A DNA stretch of 64,000 bases. Source: Apophysomyces variabilis (lineage: Eukaryota; Mucoromycota; Mucoromycetes; Mucorales; Mucoraceae). The translations under genes and the position numbers were made by a program. Numbering within the stretch: position 1 is the first letter of the stretch; each line of letters begins with the position of its first letter. Below are positions 25,122 to 36,800 of the stretch, one piece after another. The notes below the pieces were generated by a model. That model did not search any database. It saw nothing but the letters and a program-made list of their open reading frames with translations, and was not told where the DNA came from. The DNA is taken from assembly GCA_002749535.1 (NCBI GenBank), contig MZZL01000134.1, forward strand, positions 421,328 through 485,327. The letters are read 5' to 3'.

Positions 25122-26984
25122 TGACAAACGAAACGACTGAACAGAGTTGTGCTTGACAAATAGCATAGTACAGAAAAAAGAGCGAAAGAAAAAAGTTATG
25201 GGCAAAGAATTGGGGAAAAAGAAGGAAAGAAAACGATCGGTAAAAAATGAACTTGAATCGGAACCAACAATCCACCAATTACAATCGAGATTAATTGACT
25301 ATTTTGGTGGTCGTTTGCTGTGCGTAAAATGGATTTGTTTTGCGCTGTCTACGAGCGTTGGCACGTCAGATGGCCGTAGCTCGTAGCTAAGCAATGCTAA
25401 GTCTATAGCTGCATAAGATTATAAAAGCTCGTCTTATATCCATTAGTGGGAAAGAACTGCAATCCAGATACAACCGTGTCGTGAGAGCAAAAGATAGTCA
25501 AGCGTAATCGGCGGTCTCCGAAATTTACGTGCAAAGGGGTTTTCGCTGCATCTCTCCATAGCCAAAAACAACTTGAACCACCATTTACCGTTATTCGGAC
25601 TATGTTACACTTATAAGAAAATCAGATATGCCTCGGCAGAGATTAAAATTTATGTCTGATAATACTGAAGCAGTCGTTGGTTAACGATTGTGGTACTTTA
25701 GCATCACCGTAGCCCTTGCAACCACAGCAAGCAGGGATGACGCACAGCGCGTATTAACAGTCTTTGCTCGCTATCTCTCGGTAGACGAGCAGTAAGGACT
25801 ACAGTCTTGAAGATCTTGTAAACAGGTTTCCGTCACATGATGCAAGGTTGTCAGGTCTATGCCATTTTCTCTGCTAGTTAGGACGTCTCTGCCTGGTTAA
25901 ACCTCCTTTGTAATCCTTCACGGATCCAAACAGTTCGCTATGCAATAGCTGTGTTTGCTTTGAACTATGATCATCCTAAGTCTAAATTGATAGAAGTGCC
26001 TAAAATGTTGACCAATTACAGCCTTCCTTAACGGTTCTTTCCACAAATACAGACTTACACAACAAAAGGCATTTTGAGCATATTATTAAGCAATACATGC
26101 AGAGCGTACGTAGTGAGCTGAAACATACTCAAGGGAGCCCTAAAGTGATCACGTCTATCCATGGTGCGACATCTGTATGATGTTTCAAGCTGCTTCGAGA
26201 TAAGATGTTTCTCTCTTGGTATGGATGCGTATGACTTGACGTTCTGTCACGGACGAGGGATTAAAACTTCTTAATTTTGTTCTAGAAAAAAAGACTCACT
26301 TTTTCCATTTCCTCTTGACTGCGCATACAAGAAGAACATGTACTGGTACATACATCTACAGTACGTTATCTATGCTATGCTCTAGCAAATTATTCAAGTC
26401 TCTCCATTGCATAGCCAGTTATATTGTCCAACCATAGCAAGAAACAAGTCAAATAGCAACGACTACCGAACAAGTCTAATAGCCTCCTATGTATGTTACC
26501 TGCAGTATGATCAAATGACAACTGCGTGGTAATGCAGGTGTCTGTTTCTAACCTGCCTAAAAGTCGCCTAAATATTCTAAATTATGTAAATAACTGAAAT
26601 ATGGCTTTTGAAGGATTAAACCAAACCTACCGTGATTTGATGGTACTTGGTCAATGGGCTGTTTTAAGCATATTCAGTATGGATTCAACCAGGATTAAAG
26701 GCGACTATTGCTGGCAGTAGTGAACGAGAGTATGTTACTCATGTTGTATCCAGACATGTTTATAATGTATATCTGTAAACTAGTTCGGTCTTGCGCAGAC
26801 AATGTACTGTTTCTCTCTTTGTCTTTATTCTGTAAAATAATGGGCAAATGGGAAGAGTCTGCCTCCCGGTTATATCCGTCCAATCATAAGTGATTATTTG
26901 ACAGAGGAAAAAAATGACCCGCATGAATTTGTGGAAATGGCAGCAAGTGGCAATTAATCTACTTGGCCTTTTTTCCCTTTTGTT
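25122..26984. other. Intergenic, gene-poor
   Basis: About 1.9 kb without a supported gene. A lysine-rich open frame starting near 25,198 (MGKELGKKKERKR, then HQLQSRLIDYFGG) is divergent from the arrestin start and ends near a possible donor, but no continuation was found. The rest is AT-rich with no repeat or RNA gene that I can recognise. Confidence 0.45.
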
Positions 26985-27320
26985 ATGGACCAAACGTCAT
27001 CTACAGATATTAAGATCTCTCCCTATCCTCGACCTAATTCATTGGCGGACGATTACGAGTATCGTATATATGATAAAGGAATCAGTCCTACAGCGACGGA
27101 ATGTGGACCATGTCCTGTTGTAGTCATGTCTCGTCATCAGGGATTCCAATGGAATGAAGAATTGTTTGTTGGGCCTTACCGTCGAGAAGCAGGATTTGAA
27201 TGTCATAAAAGTTTTGGCCGTCGGAAACGAGAAGAAAAGGTGTCTAATGCTGTCAAGTCAAGGTATCGAGAAGTAGTGGACATTAGATTGTCGCAGGCTG
27301 AGAGTGATATCTGGCCATGA
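26985..27320 (+). CDS. Unknown 111-aa protein
   Basis: Single open frame beginning MDQTSSTDIKISPYPRPNS. The body has TECGPCPVVVMSRHQGFQWN, FVGPYRREAGFECHKSFGRR and a C-terminus rich in Lys, Arg and Glu that ends ESDIWP. Four Cys/His-type residues (CGPCP, and later ECHK) are spaced too irregularly to call a zinc site. No signal peptide or membrane segment. Composition and lack of simple repeats suggest real coding sequence, but I do not recognise the family. It lies 171 bp upstream of a 46-aa microprotein gene on the same strand. Confidence 0.55.
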   Translation: MDQTSSTDIKISPYPRPNSLADDYEYRIYDKGISPTATECGPCPVVVMSRHQGFQWNEELFVGPYRREAGFECHKSFGRRKREEKVSNAVKSRYREVVDIRLSQAESDIWP

Positions 27321-27491
27321 AAAGATAATAATACCCCTGCGGCATTCCAATCGCGGGCCGTGCTTTTGCCTCACTTTTTTTCCCGCTCTTTCCCGTTGCT
27401 CATATTTTTTTTCCGTCAAACGAAATAAATAAATCTTTTCGTTCTTGCTCTTAACTTCTTCTTCTACTTCTCTTAAATAATCTTGCTACGA

Positions 27492-27632
27492 ATGTACTCC
27501 CGTCTGACTCGTTTGGCCTTTCTGTCTCAAGTCGGCAAGAAGTTCGTTTTTCTCTCCGGGACTGGCGCACTGTTCTACGCCTACGCACAAGAATGCAAGA
27601 ACGACGTGTTGTACTATACCAAGGCCAACTAG
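27492..27632 (+). CDS. 46-aa single-span membrane microprotein
   Basis: A short open frame with a T/C-rich leader (CTTCTTCTTCTACTTCTC just upstream) typical of fungal promoters and 5' ends. The protein starts MYSRLTRLAFLSQVGKK (basic, no acid), has one hydrophobic stretch FVFLSGTGALFYAYA, and ends in a polar tail ECKNDVLYYTKAN. This layout resembles small mitochondrial inner-membrane subunits or assembly factors, but I cannot assign it to one. It is too short for most gene callers. Downstream it faces the StuA-type gene. Confidence 0.5.
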   Translation: MYSRLTRLAFLSQVGKKFVFLSGTGALFYAYAQECKNDVLYYTKAN

Positions 27633-28152
27633 AACATATTACTTTTATTACATAAGCAACTTAGACACAATATCCTACATACTTTGCATCCTTCTACATG
27701 TCTACATGATCCATAATATAAACTTTCTTATTCTTACTACCACTTACACTCAAATAGGCACGCGTCTATCGTTTGGTATATCTACCTGCGCGTTTATCTG
27801 GTTTAATGTAATGGATTTGTCGATCTGATAACAGAACCATATATGATAAACCAAATTTATTTCTTTTTGTTTTGCGTAAGGGAAAAAAGAAAAAAGCGTT
27901 ATCCTTAAAAATCATTAGAACATAAGACTAACATAGAAAGGAAAAGAAAAACAAGACAGGTTAAGAGAAAAAAAAAGCAGTCGAAAAAATTAAGAGTTCC
28001 TTTGTTTTGTTTTTTTTTCTTGGTATAAAAAAAAAGAATAAGAACGCGATAACATTGCAATAAACGAAAAAACAAGTAAGAAAAGAAAGGAGGAACAACG
28101 TACAACGATGAAGAGGAAAACATAAAGAGAAAGTGAGCTGTAATATTTATTC

Positions 28153-30098
28153 CTACCAAGGCTGTTGGGAATTGACAATATCATCTGTGGCAAAACCTGT
28201 CCTATTACCACTATTGGTGCTGTTACTGTTACTGTTGCTATTGTTGTTGTTGTTCTTCGTCGAGGTATTTTCGTGTTCGGTTGTTTCTTGTTCTGCCTTT
28301 ACAGGACGGTAGTTCAGTGATCCAGGCAATGCAGACATCATCGAAGGCGGGTGCATCTTATTATTGACTGAGTAAGGATGATGTCGTGGACTACCCATAC
28401 GCCCTGGAACATTCATTAATAGACTGTTTCGACGCATCGTGGGCGAAGAGCCCATTGTATTCGAGTCCACATCCGTTGCAGTCGACGAATAGTACCGTTC
28501 TCTGGCATCTGCCATTTTAAAACTAGAGAGTTGCTGAAGAGACGATCGTTTAAGATTGGGCGAGTTGGGCTGCGATAAACCTGTTTCTGACGAATGAGCG
28601 TTAGAATTTTGTCGTGCTTATTGCTCTCATTTTTCTGTCTTTTTGCACCGTTGTACCTTCTTTTATTCCCGATGCGTCTTGTTTTGCTGTCTCTTGTCTT
28701 TTAGAATCATCCAAAGAGGATGGCTCGTAATACATGCTCTTGGAAGCGGATAGGCGGTGATTATGATAGGAATCACCCACCATACCACCCACGCCTGGGA
28801 TTGCCCCAGATGAAGATCGGTAATCAACAGATTGGTAAGAACCATACATATCATCCATAGATGAACGATACACTAGACAAGTCGGTAACGAATTTATGGT
28901 TAGTCTTCTTTTACGTTGACATTCTGCTCCTTTTTTTTCATCTTCGGTGTTTTCTACCTTGTTGCTGCTGTTGACCAAGTGTGTCATGGTATGTATTTGG
29001 ATCCCAGTTAGAGATCGGTGGTCTAAACGCGCTCGGCATGAAACGGTTCGAGCCGATAGGATAATGCTGGAACGGCGAAGTGTACATGAACATACTGGGG
29101 TCGTCGGCAAATAATGGATACAAGATATCCTGGATCTTATATTGCGCTGCTAGTGCTTTCGCTCGGGTAAAAGTGATCCTATAAAAGTGTTGTCTAAACC
29201 AAGCTGTTTTCTTTTTTAAAGCAAAAGAAAAGAAAACAATGTGTCAAGTTACCATACTCCTTTAAGATGCATGGCTCCAACTTTCACCACCACACGGCCT
29301 TTCTCGTTCTTGAGTATCCCATCTCGTTTGCCACGCGACATGCCGGCCACATTCAGTAATTTGGTGCCATTGACCATATCGTTATCTAGTGAAAATAAAA
29401 GATGTTTGTTTCAATGTAAGGATAAGAACGATGAAAGGGGCGGGTAGTTTACCTTGCCTTCTCGCAACACAAATTCCTTTCGCATCGACTTGATAGCAGA
29501 GAGTAGCTTCATCCTCCCAAAGAGTCGTTGTCAACTTGGGCCGAGGGATTAAACCATGGTTGGACAGGTAAGATAAACCGTAGGGACTGGATGAGTAATG
29601 ATGATGTGAAGATGATGTTTGAAAGCCATCACCGTTCTGTTGTGTTGTTGTTTGTGCCACAAAATAATGCGGCGAAGTGGTATAGGACGCTGCAGTTGCA
29701 CTCATCGGTGGTGAGGTTGGCGTAGGCGAACCTATCAAACTATTGGGCTCACTGTTATTGCTTGCGGTTGCCGTGGCGAAATCTTGTTGTGGTGGTGGGG
29801 CTTGTCGATGATGTTGTTGATGCCATCCTATGTTTTCTTTTCTATTAGTAACAACGCCTTCGATTATGCCAAATCTCTCCACATGCTATCCTGTATTTCA
29901 CTCTCTCCATTTCCTAGTTGTTTGCTCGAGTCTACTCTTATTACCTCCACCATAACTTTGATAAAGTGAGGGCATTGATGCCGGTCTTCCAAGCGCGTGG
30001 GGACTCGTCTCAGTACTACTATTGTCATGTGGTACTTTCATCTGCGGGTGGTTCTCGTAGTGATAATGTGGCGTCTGCGGAGAAGGATTTGGATACAT
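28153..30098 (-). CDS. APSES-family transcription factor, StuA/EFG1 type
   Basis: Six exons, complement(join(28153..28586, 28657..28872, 28958..29178, 29253..29385, 29453..29827, 29945..30098)), give 510 aa. The APSES DNA-binding domain (residues about 150-245) is well kept: [20 protein letters not shown], then [44 protein letters not shown] and [11 protein letters not shown]. Family members in other fungi bind an A/TCGCG-type box and control filamentous growth, sporulation and morphogenesis. Flanking regions are low-complexity and rich in Ser, Gln, His and Asn, including an Asn/Ser run near the C-terminus, as usual for this family. The ATG at 30098 is used; an earlier start reported by simple translation needs a non-ATG codon. 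The long gene-free leader region upstream is also typical of StuA genes. Confidence 0.93.
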
Positions 30099-31380
30099 CG
30101 TCAAGACTATATTCTTTTCCCTTTTAGTCAGTATCGAAGAAGATTAAGGTCCTTGATCTAGCAACTAAGCAACGAAGTGGTTTCCTCGATTTTTAGATCT
30201 CGAACAGAGAAAGCACTATGATCGATATCAAAGAAAAAAAGTGTTAGCAACGAAAAGGCTTTTTCTTATTCATTAACATGTACAAGCCCAGAGAAATAGC
30301 AAGTAAAGGGGAAGAAGAGAGAAGACAAAAAGTGACGGAAGATAATTTTTTTTGTTTGTAGGAGGCAGGGGACAGGAGGCGGCAGCAAAAAAAAAACTGC
30401 TACTACTACTAAAATGAGAAGCAGATTTGAAAGATCAAAGAACAGAGCGGGTGAGGGAAAAAAAAGAGTGTGCGTGGAAGAGAGAGAAGTCCTTTTTGCC
30501 CAAGGGTTTCAAGGGGTTGGAGAGAGGATGGAAGGGAGAAATATTCAGAAGGAGAGGGCAGACTTACGTCCTTCAAATGTTGGGATATATTTGCGTACTC
30601 GTGTTTGTGTATATTTGTCGAGACGTATGTGGATTGAAGTAGATGTATTTGAACGTATCGTCACGTATCTTGCAGAGAAGCAGAAAAGAAGGAAAGCCAA
30701 AGTTAGGATGCCCTACTTTTGATACTTTATACCCCTTGTCTTGATGACGGCAAAGCAGCTCATAGATCTGATGATGTCAGGTGAAAAAGCTTCTTTTTTT
30801 CTCTTCTGTTTTTTTACTTATTTTTCGAAGGGAGATGCCGGCATTGCCGCCCCGGTGAGTGAGGCTCTAAATGACAGAATTTTAAATACGACCAATCTGG
30901 GCTCATAGGACGCCATAGCGGCCGTAGAAAAAAAACAGTGACTCTGAGAGAGGCAAATCGGGTCGCTATGATCGCTGCCATGTTATGCACATTTACGCTT
31001 GCTCTCTTCATGCAACCGTGGAATAAGGCCACAGGGGTTAATCAAGCATGGGACTATGATACAAAGAACTAAAAATTAACAGGAAAAAGGGTCCAAAATA
31101 ACAGTTTGACCTAATTTCTTTATCGTGGAAACATAACAAGTGTTGACGGGTAGATCGGCATAATGAGATACTTGGTTGGTCATTTTTGCCTTTGGAATAG
31201 CCGAATTACTTTTTTACCATTTCTTATGCAACTAGACGAGAGGAAAAAGTTCCCGGGCCGAGAAGTTTAATTCACCCAAATGTCATACACACAAACAATG
31301 CAACCCTTTTATACGAAGAAAAAGAAACTCATGCAGAGGGAGACTGAAAAGAAGCGATTTTTAGTCTGCATCAGGGCCAT
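30099..31380. other. Upstream region of the StuA-type gene
   Basis: About 1.3 kb with purine-rich tracts (for example 30,300-30,560), T runs and no supported gene. Short lysine- and arginine-rich frames on the plus strand come from the purine-rich composition. It probably contains the promoter and a long 5' leader of the StuA-type gene. Confidence 0.5.
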
Positions 31381-31589
31381 TTACCATTGAGCAAAGTCAG
31401 TTCTCCTCGCCAAATAGCAGCATGTCATTGCCGCCCCGACCACTGAACCAGCTAGCATAAATGGACCTTTACCCTTGTTAGCGTATCGGTAAATTAGAAA
31501 AAGGGGAAGCGAAGGATGGAACCCAAGGCTTTTTCTTGGTGCAGGAGAAACTCCACTGAGGTTTTGTGCTACGTACCTAAGGGAGTCAT
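31381..31589 (-). CDS. 32-aa spliced membrane microprotein
   Basis: Two exons, complement(join(31381..31466, 31577..31589)), are inferred. The first carries ATG plus three codons and ends at a strong donor (TTAG|GTACGT); the acceptor (GGTAAAG|GT) restores the frame. The product is MTPLGPFMLAGSVVGAAM, then TCCYLARRTDFAQW and stop: a single hydrophobic segment with a short charged tail. Size and shape recall tiny subunits of mitochondrial or ER membrane complexes, but I cannot name it. The start lies 294 bp from the divergent MIT-domain gene, so the two may share a promoter. The alternative is an unspliced fragment beginning at the internal Met. Confidence 0.4.
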
Positions 31590-31882
31590 TCAGTTCTCCG
31601 ACTCTCTCTCTCCCAATACTTTGTGCCTTTTGTTGTCACTTTTAGTTGTTGCGGGATTGTATGACAAAAGATTGAAGCCATTAACGGAAGGCGTCGCACT
31701 TGTGTTGCTGCCCAACTAAAAAGACTATCTCTTCCACACACACGCGCACCGCACATACGAACCAAAAAAAAATTGAGATAGCCCAACAAGTACCTGGTTA
31801 CTTGACTCTTTTTTATTTTTCTTCCTTCTTTTGTTAACCACCAGTTTTTTTCTACCTCTCTTTCCTCATTGGAAACAAGACA

Positions 31883-34268
31883 ATGAGTCATGACGCATCG
31901 CCCTTGTCTGCACTTATACCTGACACGGCACGCGCGTTACCATCATCATCACCACCAACACCAGCCCCTCAACCACCATCATCTTCCTCTTCAAGACACT
32001 TGTCCAGGGTCATCTTACGTACAGCACTGCAGAAAGCTAATTCAGCAGTATTGTGCGATTCATCCAACGATGTAGCAGGTGCTATTGACGCCTATACAGA
32101 AGCCATCAATTTACTCAACAGAGTGTTGGAAACGGTTGATAAGGACAACGATCGACGAAGGCTGCAGGAAATTGTGAGTTAAAATAAGTCCCTTTATTTC
32201 AGGAAGGAAGGGAAAAAAAGGAATTGATAAGAGAACGAGCCAGTGAGGAAAAGGAAAAAGAGGGATGCAAAGATGATCTTTTTGCATGAAACTAATACGT
32301 TTTATTTACATTTTTTTATAGCATGATTCATACTCGGAGCGTATACAATTGTTAACAGCATTATCACCAAAGTCAAATCTAGACGACCCCTACGAAGCGT
32401 TAAACGACGATGTCCCTGACGACCCTAAATCATCATGGCTATCGAAGCCTGCAAAAAGAAAATATTCTCGCGGTAATATACGCCCTTCCCATATTCGACG
32501 AACGACCTCCACATCTTCTATCGATAGTCTGATTACAGCCGATTTGAAAAATTCACACGACCTGGCTTTGCTGTCGCCCCCACCGTCTGCTCGATCCGGA
32601 CGCAATTTTGGATCATCACGTATCACATCACGTATACCGGCACAGCCTCCTCCTGGTGTAATACAACCCTCAAAAAGTACACCTGTCCAAACAAGGCCTA
32701 TTGTTGAACGCAAGGCAAAACGACGTAGCAACGGTTACACCGATCTATATGAAAACCCGCGGGTCCGACAGGGTTCCGTAGCAACTACCTTAACCTTGAA
32801 CCAGTCAAAAAATCGATCCTCAACCTCCTCCACTTCTTCCGCCTGTTCCACATGTTCTGCAAAAGATGAAAATCTCAATCAGATGCCTACCGACACGCTA
32901 CCGACCATGGCCTTGCCGCCATTACCTCCAAATGAACAAACGCCAGCTTCCACAAAGAAAACGGATTCGCCAGGAGTTGAAAAGCAAGAGGTTGATGACG
33001 AGGAAGATGAAGACGAAGGAGCGGACTTAAAGCCTCAAATAGCGATTCGTGTCCGAACAAGTAGTCTCCCAAAGCTTCATCTGGTAAGACCAAATACACC
33101 TGCCACTGCGCCTGTGCCTGTGCCTGAACGGGAAGCCCCGACAGCGCGACGAACCATAACACCCATACCCACATCCCGACAACCCGAGCCGCGACCATCC
33201 ATGATTCGCCAAGGAAGTGGGTTAGGAAGTATGCGAAAGAAAGCAAATCGTTTATCGAGATCAAGTCTAGATGGTGTGCCGCGAAAAGATAAAGTCCAAC
33301 CTATCTTTGCTTTATTTACAAAGGACACGATGTCACCTCGCTCCACCGCATCTTCCTCTTCCTCTATAGACTATTTTTGCACCAGACATAACAGCATCAC
33401 AACCCATTCAATCGGTACGACACAGCATCTCCAGTTAATCTTGTCTCTCGAAAGAAGCATGATGTATGGTGGTTATGTTACACAACGACTTTATATCCCT
33501 AAAAGTATATGGTAAAAAAAGCAAATGCAATAGTTGGAACTTGATGCTGACTCCCGGTTATTGAAAAAAAAAAAAGGCAACAACCTAACATTCGATTACC
33601 ATCGATGGATACTAAAATGGCCGCATGTGAGACGTTAATGGGTGACATAGCAAGACTGGAACAATGGACAGCATTAGAAAATATCGTAGAGAGCCTGAAG
33701 CTAGTCCAAGGCTTAGAGGAAGCGGTCGATTTGCTTCAAACAAACATGTCCAAAAAGTTAAAACGTGATAGTATGGTGGATCATCCATCCCCCACGCAAC
33801 ATGCCCATGAAACCAAAAAAAGCCAAAGCTTCATGTCGTGGGGTACTAAGTTGAGCAAATCAGTGGAACGCATGAATGCATTTAGTCTTACTAAAGCGTA
33901 AGTACAAGTCTAGAAAGTGGTATAAACGATAACAGTCGTCACTGAACTCTTTGCAGGGAAGACCAGTATCGTCATTATACAGAGAATTTACAAAAATTAT
34001 TTCTAAAAATTCATGTCCTGGGTAAAGGAATATAGATCCCCATCCGGCGTATTTACTTACTGCGTTTCTAACGTTAGAGGATTGGATCGAATACTATACA
34101 AATATGAGAACTGAGGAAAACAGTCATCCACAGTGTGATGTTTTACTCCAAAAATTAATCAAGATTTGCGACGTGATTAGTGTCGTCGTTGGAGGATTTG
34201 TGCTACGCGACGTTGCCGTCTTACTTGGGAAATGGCTAAAACGTGGTGGATCTTGGGCCAATGAATGA
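31883..34268 (+). CDS. MIT-domain protein with fungal C-terminal region
   Basis: Exons join(31883..32173, 32322..33511, 33577..33897, 33957..34021, 34036..34268) give 699 aa in one frame. Residues about 40-110 match an MIT three-helix domain (KANSAVLCDSSNDVAGAIDA, then EAINLLNRVLETVDKDNDRR, YSERIQLL), which binds ESCRT-III tails. A long Ser/Pro-rich disordered region follows. The C-terminal part resembles the conserved region of fungal MIT proteins (LERSMMYGGYVTQRLYIP, KMAACETLMGDIARLEQW, SVVVGGFVLRDVAVLLGKWL). Endosomal or septal ESCRT function is inferred. Odd: the last two blocks are separated by just 14 nt that begin GT and end AG and hold an in-frame TAG if retained. That is too short for a normal intron and may be a sequence error. 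Confidence 0.8.
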
Positions 34269-34821
34269 CAACAACAAGAAAAAAAGAATCTGCTTATGAA
34301 TAATTTTATGGCTGAAGAGCATCGAATGCAAGGGTGCCCTTTTTCTTGAAATAATTACTGTTTTTTTTCTACTTTTACTATTTCGTTATTATTATTTATC
34401 TTTTTTAGTACTTCACTTGGTTACTTGTATCTTGCTTGTGCGGGTTTTAAAGACATCTTAATAGATCGTCCAATTTTTCCCTTTCTATTAATCTCTAGCG
34501 TTATTGACAAAGAATATGTTCAATATTTCAAAACAATGATTGTGAAAAAAATAACTCACTTAGGCCATTGTTCGAAGAACACTGATACAGCCGCTATCGT
34601 AAAATTTTGCCGTCACATATGCAGAACGGTAACAGAAAGTATTTGTTAGCATGAAGCATGTTTACAGATGCTAGTATTCCTTCTCTTATCCTTGTAGCGT
34701 ATGTGCTTATTTATGTTTTATTACCCCGCATATCCGGTCTGAAGACCAGTATGTATTAGCATGGAACGCAAGAAAGAACCAATCACTTTACGGATAGAGA
34801 CTGTGTAATATCCTTTATGTT
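34269..34821. other. Intergenic between MIT gene and FPGS copy 1
   Basis: About 550 bp, T-rich in the first third, no supported gene. The two flanking genes are convergent, so this holds both 3' ends. Confidence 0.5.
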
Positions 34822-36800
34822 TTATGCAATAGGTATGCCAAGTACGACCATAAGGTTACCAACTAAACGTAAGCTTCCAGTTGTAAGCACTTGAACTTGT
34901 CGTCCCTGCCGATTAGTATAATCTACCAAACATTCTACAGCTTCCTCGGTGCTAGATGTGACGGTAATATTGCTCTCATCAAACGAAGGACGTAGTGTCC
35001 TCCAGCAGTTCACAAGTTTCGTCTGCATCTCCTGAACTTCTTCGTCGGTAAATAATTGGTACATATTATCTATAGATTCACATCCTTATGGATTAAAGAA
35101 CTGCTAGCAGTTTATATTGATGTTTACAACGTACCCAGGCTATAGCCTTTCCGATACGTTGTGTTGTCAGAAAACACTACGTAGTCAAAAGATAATCCGT
35201 TCAAACAGTTTAACAATGTCGGTCCATCTCGGTCGGCCAAGCAATTAAAGATCAGCACTTGTAAAGCTGCCGGATTGACCAGAGTCGAATACCAGTCAGA
35301 GCAAACTTGTAGGCTTTCAATGGTATGAGCGCAATCCATGTATAGCAAAAGTCTTTGGGTGATCCGGTTAGCGTAGGTTGTCTCAGCTATATCGACTGTT
35401 TGTGCACGTCCTGGCCATTGCACGCGACGGAGACCTTCCTTGAAGTTGGCAGGTACCGCATCAGCAAGTTTTATGTCTCGGCATTTCTCCAACCATATCC
35501 TACATAATTCAATAGCCACCAAAGCGTTTTGTTTCTGGTACACACCAGACAAGCCTAGATACTACGTTAACATATATTGATTTTGGCGAGTCTCTTTGAC
35601 TCATAAGCTTTTTCTTACCAATTTCCACATCATCCAACAGATGCGCTTGACTTGTCTCCATAACATGAAGAGTAGCCTGTGAAAATACAGGTGATTTTTC
35701 CAAATCCGGGAATTAACAGGTTAAGTTACCTCTTTTTCTTTTGCTCTCCGTTTGATCACTTCCAAGGCTTTCGGCACTTGCTCAAATGTTACAACAGGGA
35801 CATGATGCTGGAAAACCGCAAAGAAGGAAGCGATTAATTGGGACACAATGAAAGTATTTTCACGGTTAAACTACCTTAATAATGCCCGCTTTGTGCCATG
35901 CAATCTTGTCGACCGTGCTACCCAGTTCGTCCATATGATCAAATCCCACAGCGGCAATACCACATGCGATTGGTTGTGTAACCACATTGGTGGCATCATA
36001 CTCACCGCCAAGGTTTACTTCCAAAACGACCACGTCTACCTGTCATGTAATGATTGAATAGTCTTTTTTTTTTCATATTAGCACTTGTATATTTACCTTC
36101 TCGGAAATAAAACTGTGTAGAGCCATTAAAACAAAAAATTGGCGGTGTGTTAGTTTATCCAGGAGTTCTGGGTGATAGTCAAGGTGAGGTTTGAAAGTTT
36201 GAGTCTAGATTGATTCATTTTAGTTGATTGCACATAAACAAATAGTGAGCTTACTGTTTCATCATGTGCTGATCTGCCAACTTCTTTAGTTTCCTCTAGC
36301 CGCTTCCAAACTTCTTCCGAGTAGAGCGCAAATTTTTCTTCACTTATAGGAATTCCATCGATTCGGATGCGTTCTCGCATTGTCTTAAGATGAGGAGTTG
36401 TAAACAGCCCGGTACGTAGACCTCTTTCTTTTATTGGGTAGTGTTTCAAGATAGCTTGAGATATAGCACAGATAGATCCTTTACCCTTCGTTCCAGTGAC
36501 GTGAATAACCTTCAAGTCGTTAAAATCCTTGTCCTAGGAATGCAAAATGTTTGGTTTCTTTATACGATGACTGCATTGCTTGTCTCTTACATCATAGCCA
36601 ATCCGTTTCATATAGTATCTCATATGTGGGAGATTGTATTCGTCAACCGTCGGATCATTCTTTCGCAACTGATTCAGAAGCAAAAGATTTGACTGCAAGG
36701 CATTCACTTTTTTAACCGCGCTCTATTACATATAACGTATGAACATTAGCTTGAAAAGGAAAAAAGAATGTTGCTGTTCTACTTCGTAGGTGAGCGTCAT
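34822..36800 (-). CDS. Folylpolyglutamate synthase, divergent copy 1
   Basis: Nine exons, complement(join(34822..35069, 35135..35554, 35619..35676, 35730..35807, 35875..36039, 36097..36204, 36255..36533, 36591..36722, 36783..36800)), give 501 aa. FPGS adds glutamates to folates so that they stay in the cell. The Mur-ligase P-loop VTGTKGKGS is intact and the exon structure is the same as in copies 2 and 3, including a first exon of just six codons (MTLTYE). Two family motifs are altered: [13 protein letters not shown] replaces the usual [10 protein letters not shown], and MDCAHTIES replaces LDGAHTLES. The frame is open throughout, so the gene is not an obvious pseudogene, but activity could be changed. 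It is clearly an older duplicate than copies 2 and 3. Confidence 0.88.
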
